Positions 59,845-64,000 of a stretch of DNA of 64,000 nt are shown here, piece by piece. Source of the DNA: Psychrobacillus glaciei (GTDB taxonomy: Bacteria > Bacillota > Bacilli > Bacillales_A > Planococcaceae); contig NZ_CP031223.1 in the NCBI RefSeq assembly GCF_008973485.1, forward strand, positions 1,860,001 through 1,924,000. Direction: 5' to 3'. Both the position numbers and the translations under genes were made by a program. Every line of letters begins with the position of its first letter. The stretch's first letter is position 1. The notes below the pieces were generated by a model that saw nothing but the letters and a program-made list of their open reading frames with translations, had not been told where the DNA came from and made no database searches.

Positions 59845-60366
59845 TTATTCATTCCAGTTTTTTGAAAGGAATTCATCTCGACCTGATTGGGCACGATCCT
59901 CTTTATAATGTTTTGGACTCTTTTTATAATAGTCTTGATGATAATCTTCTGCTTCAAAGAAAACTTTTGCATCTCTAATTGGCGTTAAGATAGGCTTTGA
60001 AAATTTACCGCTTGCTGCCAATAATTCTTTTGATTTTTCGGCTTGTATTTTTTGCTCCTCCGAATGGACAAATATAGCAGATGTATAGCTTTCTCCGCGG
60101 TCTTGGAATTGACCTCCTCCATCAGTAGGGTCAATTTGTTGCCAAAAAATTTCAAGAAGTTGATCATACGAAAAAATGGTAGGATCGAATTGAATTTCTA
60201 CGACTTCTAAGTGCCCAGAATTACCTTTTTTTACATCTTCATAAGTTGGATTTTCTAGATGTCCACCCATATATCCTGACGTCACTTTATGTATACCGTC
60301 CCATGAATCAAATGGCTTCACCATGCACCAAAAACAGCCACCTGCAAACGTTGCTTTTTCTATCAC
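59845..60366 (-). CDS. msrA: Peptide methionine-S-sulfoxide reductase MsrA (copy 2)
   Basis: 173 residues. [20 protein letters not shown] carries the active site, and the C-terminus reads [20 protein letters not shown]. About 60 percent identical by eye to copy 1 at 27330. It stands alone, without msrB, under its own leader (AGGAGGGATACTAGTG precedes the ATG). Two MsrA enzymes may differ in expression or in protein targets. Confidence 0.93.
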   Translation of the reverse strand: MIEKATFAGGCFWCMVKPFDSWDGIHKVTSGYMGGHLENPTYEDVKKGNSGHLEVVEIQFDPTIFSYDQLLEIFWQQIDPTDGGGQFQDRGESYTSAIFVHSEEQKIQAEKSKELLAASGKFSKPILTPIRDAKVFFEAEDYHQDYYKKSPKHYKEDRAQSGRDEFLSKNWNE

Positions 60367-60485
60367 TAGTATCCCTCCTAATCTTGTAAAATTTATTTTA
60401 CCACTTCATGAGAAGATAGACAAAAAAACAGAAACTTACCGATTTATAATACGTTATGATAGGTATATAAAGGAGAGATTTTAGC

Positions 60486-61430
60486 ATGGATGAAACTCAG
60501 AAAGGTCAAACTAGATCCAGGCCGAAAAGAAAGTTAAGAGTAGGCAGAATTGTTCTGATTTTACTCGTATTTACGGTGTTAATTTGTGGTGTTTATACGT
60601 TTACCCAGTACTCGATTGGTTATAAATTAGCTAGTGGTGAAAAACTAAAAACGGAGAATTTTACTGGTGATAAGCTAAGTGTTGGGGATAGAGAAAATAT
60701 TTTAGTTCTTGGAGTAGATTCAAGAGGTGAGGATAAAGCTCGAACAGATACAATGATGCTTGTCTCGTGGGATAAAAAGAAAAATGATGTGAAAATAATA
60801 TCATTTATGCGAGATATATACGCGGAAATTCCAGGGTATAAATCGTATAAACTAAATACTGCATATTATTTGGATGGTGTGAATTTATTAAAAGAAACTT
60901 TACAAAATATGTTTGATATTCCTATTCATCATTATGCCTTAATCGATTTTAGCAGTTTTGAATCATTAGTAGATATTATTGCTCCTCATGGAGTCCCTAT
61001 TAATGTAGAAAAAGATATGTCTGAGAAAATTGGTGTATCGCTCACGAAGGGGCAACATGATTTATCTGGAAAAGAATTACTTGGGTATTCAAGGTTTCGT
61101 CATGATTCAGAAGGTGATTTTGGTAGAGTATCAAGGCAACAACTCGTGATGGAAGCTTTAAAAAATGAAGTGCTTTCCATAAAAAACTTTCCAAATGTGC
61201 CCAAATTTGCAGGAGCAGCTGAAGGTTATATAGAAACCGATTATACAAAAACAGATAAGGTTAAACGAGTTTTTGATGCGATTACGAGCGGTAAACTGGA
61301 TATTGAAAAATTAACAATACCAATAGAAGGAACCTATTCATTTAACAGTTATTCTCACGCTGGGTCAGTCATAGAAATCAATAAAGAAAAAAATAAAGCT
61401 GCAGTTTCTGAATTTTTAGAAGAAAAGTAA
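60486..61430 (+). CDS. LytR-CpsA-Psr (LCP) family wall polymer ligase
   Basis: 314 residues. A basic cytoplasmic tail and one membrane helix (about 22-42) precede the LCP domain: NILVLGVDSRGEDKARTDTM, MLVSWDKKKNDVKIISFMRD, and LGYSRFRHDSEGDFGRVSRQ with the Arg and Asp that bind the polyprenyl phosphate. The enzyme transfers teichoic acid or another glycopolymer from lipid carrier to peptidoglycan outside the membrane. The AI-2E-type gene follows closely. Confidence 0.92.
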   Translation: MDETQKGQTRSRPKRKLRVGRIVLILLVFTVLICGVYTFTQYSIGYKLASGEKLKTENFTGDKLSVGDRENILVLGVDSRGEDKARTDTMMLVSWDKKKNDVKIISFMRDIYAEIPGYKSYKLNTAYYLDGVNLLKETLQNMFDIPIHHYALIDFSSFESLVDIIAPHGVPINVEKDMSEKIGVSLTKGQHDLSGKELLGYSRFRHDSEGDFGRVSRQQLVMEALKNEVLSIKNFPNVPKFAGAAEGYIETDYTKTDKVKRVFDAITSGKLDIEKLTIPIEGTYSFNSYSHAGSVIEINKEKNKAAVSEFLEEK

Positions 61431-61500
61431 TACTTATGCATTGCTAATCTTCGTCATCCTCCGTAAAATAAAAGTACATAGGAAAGGAAGTTTGATAAGA

Positions 61501-62694
61501 GTGGAGCCTGAAAAACCTTCTTTTTTTTCTACCAGGTACATAAAATTTCTAGGAGGACGTAATACCTTTTTTACGCTAATAATGCTGTTGCTAATTGGTG
61601 TAGTCGTGATGGTGTACGAAAAAATATCTTTTGTTTTCATTCCATTAACTGTATTTTTAGGGAATGTGATTTTACCCATAATATTAGCAGTCATTGCATA
61701 TTATCTACTAAGACCGATTTTGCGACTCATAGAGAAAATTAATATTCCACGAGTTTGGGGAATATTAATCATCTTCCTAGCATTAATAGGATTAATCACA
61801 TTACTTGTTTTTTTAGTTTTTCCATTTTTGAAAGCACAATCCATTCGATTAGTGGATGAATTACCTAATTACCTTATACAATTGCTTAATTCTTTAGATA
61901 CTTTTTTAAGAACCTCCTTTGTAGCAGATTATTATTTACAAATTGAAAATGATGTAATGGATTTATTGAAAAATGTACCAACTGAAATAAGCAAGTTGTT
62001 TCAAAGTACTGTTGCAAGTATTGCAAGTGGAATAACTTCTATTGTTGGTGCAGTAACAAGCTTTATCTTATCTATAGTAATGGTTCCTTTTATCCTTTTC
62101 TATTTATTGAAAGACGGAGAAAAGTTACCACAATATATTATGAAGTTATTTCCACCTCGTATGAGGGATGATTTACATTCCGTATTTAAAAATATCGATA
62201 AACAAATTAGCTCATATATCCAAGGCCAAATATTAGTGTCTATGTGTATAGGTTTTATGATCTATATCGGATTTACAATTATTGGAATGGACTATGCGTT
62301 GTTACTTGGAGTAATAGCAATGGTGACAAGTGTTGTTCCATATTTAGGTCCTGTTATAGCAATAACACCAGCTGCAATCATTGCATTAGTTACGCCACAT
62401 TTTATGTTAATCAAGCTTGCGATAGTATGGACAGTTGTTCAATTAGTGGAAGGGAAATTTATCTCCCCTCAAATTATGGGTAAATCACTACATATTCATC
62501 CAATTACGATTATTTTTGTTTTAATTACTTCTGGGTCATTGTTTGGTGTACCAGGTGTAATTTTAGGAATTCCAGGGTATGCAATATTAAAAGTAATTGT
62601 TTCACATTTTTATACCTTATTTAAAAAGCGTTATAATAGATATGAATCGAATATAGAAAAACATTATGAGTATACAAATAACAAGGTGGACTGA
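61501..62694 (+). CDS. AI-2E-family transporter (UPF0118 membrane protein)
   Basis: About 397 residues from GTG at 61501, ten bases behind GGAAAGGAAG; the frame stays open back to 61441 but without a site. About eight membrane helices. Family features are IVMVPFILFYLLKDGEKLPQ, DKQISSYIQGQILVSMCIGF and PYLGPVIAITPAAIIALVTP. Members transport small molecules or ions; the AI-2 label is not proof of substrate here. The next gene begins five bases after its stop. Confidence 0.88.
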   Translation: MEPEKPSFFSTRYIKFLGGRNTFFTLIMLLLIGVVVMVYEKISFVFIPLTVFLGNVILPIILAVIAYYLLRPILRLIEKINIPRVWGILIIFLALIGLITLLVFLVFPFLKAQSIRLVDELPNYLIQLLNSLDTFLRTSFVADYYLQIENDVMDLLKNVPTEISKLFQSTVASIASGITSIVGAVTSFILSIVMVPFILFYLLKDGEKLPQYIMKLFPPRMRDDLHSVFKNIDKQISSYIQGQILVSMCIGFMIYIGFTIIGMDYALLLGVIAMVTSVVPYLGPVIAITPAAIIALVTPHFMLIKLAIVWTVVQLVEGKFISPQIMGKSLHIHPITIIFVLITSGSLFGVPGVILGIPGYAILKVIVSHFYTLFKKRYNRYESNIEKHYEYTNNKVD

Positions 62695-62699
62695 GAGAA

Positions 62700-63095
62700 A
62701 TGACGAAGAAGTTTGAATCCTCCATAAAAGTACAAACGTTTAAAATTGATACAGTTGTGGATCACCCTTATATTGAGCATGGGATTAACCTTTCCGGAAC
62801 AATTTATATTGACGGAGTACACGATGACGAATCAATAGAAAACATAAAACTAGAAGTTTTTAAATTAATAAATGGAGAAATATCCAAAATCGTTTCCAAG
62901 CATTCTATCGAACTAGTTGGCTCGTCAGCATCAAAAGACATGCAAATGATTCCTTTTGAAATTATGCCTGATGAACGTTGGTTGCCTGATGGAAATAACG
63001 AAGTAACAAACTTAATATTACGTACAACCGTTTTATTTGAAAATGGATCGGAATATAATGACGAAGACGAGATTTACTTTGATATTGAAGAATAA
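62700..63095 (+). CDS. Unknown protein with an arrestin-like beta pattern
   Basis: 131 residues, close behind the transporter gene. IKVQTFKIDTVVDHPYIEHG and NLSGTIYIDGVHDDESIENI recall the N-terminal part of Spo0M-type (arrestin-fold) sporulation control proteins but at half the size. I am not certain of this. The C-terminus is acidic (ENGSEYNDEDEIYFDIEE). Cytoplasmic. Confidence 0.5.
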   Translation: MTKKFESSIKVQTFKIDTVVDHPYIEHGINLSGTIYIDGVHDDESIENIKLEVFKLINGEISKIVSKHSIELVGSSASKDMQMIPFEIMPDERWLPDGNNEVTNLILRTTVLFENGSEYNDEDEIYFDIEE

Positions 63096-63108
63096 CCTGT
63101 TTTTTAAC

Positions 63109-63138
63109 ACTCCAGTGAAAGTCAGCTGGAGTTTTTTT
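63109..63138 (+). terminator. Terminator behind 62700-63095
   Basis: ACTCCAG-tgaaagtcag-CTGGAGTTTTTTT. Confidence 0.85.
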
Positions 63139-63191
63139 GCGCATATTTTATTAATTAACGGGCAATATAATGAAAAATGAGGAGAGATGTT

Positions 63192-63413
63192 ATGCGGAAA
63201 TTTTTTGTCGTCCTTCTGATTGTCCTAACGCTTAGTTTATCTGCTTGTGGTTTTAACAGAAATTCTAATGGACCACCTAACCCTGAGACCCAGATCAATG
63301 GTAATGCAAATTCAAATACGGTGCCAAATACAGGAAATAAAAAAGTGGATATGGAAAATGATGTTGGACTTCCAGATAAAGATGAAAATAATGACCATCT
63401 TTTAGATAAATAA
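63192..63413 (+). CDS. Small lipoprotein
   Basis: 73 residues from ATG at 63192 behind GGAGAGATGTT. The lipobox is LSACG (Cys near residue 20). The mature 50 residues are Asn/Pro-rich and acidic (NGPPNPETQINGNANSNTVP, GLPDKDENNDHLLDK). No family recognised. Likely exposed on the outer membrane face. Confidence 0.65.
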   Translation: MRKFFVVLLIVLTLSLSACGFNRNSNGPPNPETQINGNANSNTVPNTGNKKVDMENDVGLPDKDENNDHLLDK

Positions 63414-63484
63414 GGAAAAAATTTGGCGTAAAGTAAAAAGTGTGATAGAATATTCTAAACTAACTGAACGGAGGTGAAGAAAGA

Positions 63485-63616
63485 ATGAAGAACGCTGTGA
63501 ATGCACATAGATTTATATTGGAATTTTTATCCACGTCTTGTGCGATTACTCATGAAATTGGTATTAACGGGACTAGTCTGTCCATTTTTAGTCAATTAAA
63601 TGAATTTCACAGCTGA
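63485..63616 (+). CDS. Leader peptide upstream of an ABC-F gene
   Basis: 43 codons starting with ATG behind a strong site (GGAGGTGAAGAAAG): MKNAVNAHRFILEFLSTSCA then ITHEIGINGTSLSIFSQLNE. It is followed by a terminator and then the ABC-F gene, the layout of translation-coupled attenuators for antibiotic-resistance ABC-F proteins. It is probably a regulatory uORF, not a functional protein. Confidence 0.55.
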   Translation: MKNAVNAHRFILEFLSTSCAITHEIGINGTSLSIFSQLNEFHS

Positions 63617-63647
63617 TAAGCCATTCTTTCTGAACCATATTTTGGGA

Positions 63648-63675
63648 GAAGACTGCTTATATGCAGTCTTTTTTC
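63648..63675 (+). terminator. Terminator/attenuator before the ABC-F gene
   Basis: AGAAGACTGC-ttatat-GCAGTCTTTTTTCT, 32 bases behind the leader peptide and 50 before the ABC-F start. Confidence 0.75.
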
Positions 63676-63726
63676 TATGCAGAAAAATGCTTCCAGCTAA
63701 ATCAGAGATGAGAGGAAGCGGAAAAT

Positions 63727-64000
63727 ATGATATGTACTATCCAAGAAATAAGTAAAATGCTCGGAGGAAATACAATTTTCGAAAATTTGTCTTTATGCAT
63801 TAAAACTGGAGATAAATTAGGGATAGTTGGACGAAATGGTAGTGGAAAAACAACGCTGCTGACATTAATCACTGGGGTGGAATTACCAGACGAAGGAAGC
63901 ATTCATTTCAAAAAAGGTACAAAAATTGGCTATTTAACACAAATACCTTCATTTTCAGAAGACGTATCTGGCTTCGATGTATTAAATACAGCATTTGAGG
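63727..64000 (+). CDS. ABC-F ATPase, start only (possible antibiotic-resistance type)
   Basis: 91 codons to the window edge, from ATG at 63727 behind AGGAAGCGG. MICTIQEISKMLGGNTIFEN, Walker A VGRNGSGKTTLL and KKGTKIGYLTQIPSFSEDVS match ABC-F proteins. The leader peptide plus terminator upstream suggest a VmlR/Msr-like ribosome protection protein, which rescues ribosomes from antibiotics. The rest of the gene is needed to confirm. Confidence 0.75.
   Translation, partial: MICTIQEISKMLGGNTIFENLSLCIKTGDKLGIVGRNGSGKTTLLTLITGVELPDEGSIHFKKGTKIGYLTQIPSFSEDVSGFDVLNTAFE

Noticed and set aside
63702-63902. Minus-strand open frame at the ABC-F start
   Set aside because: Antisense to a clear Walker A region; no supporting ribosome site.

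Overview
The window is AT-rich, low-GC Gram-positive DNA from a spore-forming member of the Bacillales. Spore genes (a GerA-type germinant receptor operon, sporulenol/squalene-hopene cyclase, a YjcZ-type small protein) sit beside typical Bacillaceae/Planococcaceae housekeeping genes. Two gene orders support this: brxA-ypiP-ypjP-...-thyA-dfrA, as in Bacillus subtilis, and murG-GNAT-arlRS-odhAB, as in staphylococci and Planococcaceae. My guess is Psychrobacillus, Lysinibacillus or a close relative; this is inference and nothing in the window names the species. LAYOUT. 1-13,000 is an accessory region. It starts inside a collagen-like phage tail fibre split by an IS1182-family insertion with a 10-bp target duplication. 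Small tail proteins, a cupin gene, an unknown gene, a holin and a broken amidase follow. A 3.46-kb inverted-repeat element (5,944-9,400) then carries a two-frame transposase and a lipoprotein passenger. After it come a sporulenol synthase gene and pieces of a uvrX/YolD SOS operon. 13,300-15,384 is core (brxA, ypiP, ypjP). 15,349-23,173 is a decayed prophage between 34-bp direct repeats of the ypjP 3' end. It keeps an integrase scrap, a broken beta-propeller tail fibre, a second holin/amidase cassette, spore-type small proteins and more YolD genes. 23,261-64,000 is mostly core: thyA-dfrA-degV; ypmRS-msrA-msrB; a chemoreceptor; yozE, deoD, ctpA; a CobW GTPase; a CAP-domain protein with a repeat linker; the gerA-type operon; MATE pump; murG; GNAT; arlRS; odhAB; MoxR/VWA pair; telA/xpaC; acylphosphatase; cold-shock protein; an RsbR-like protein; ABC-F; a second msrA; LCP; AI-2E transporter; and the start of a second ABC-F gene behind a leader peptide and terminator. 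HOW IT FITS TOGETHER. The two phage pieces share one plan: tail fibre, tiny tail proteins, cargo genes between terminators, holin, amidase. They look like two related prophages decaying independently, since their amidase genes carry different inactivating mutations. The core part covers thymidylate/folate metabolism, methionine sulfoxide repair, nucleoside salvage, germination and the 2-oxoglutarate dehydrogenase step. The least explained signals are the inverted-repeat element, a ~275-nt intergenic repeat with covarying hairpins (28,428-28,700 and 41,647-41,922), and the leader region of the final ABC-F gene.
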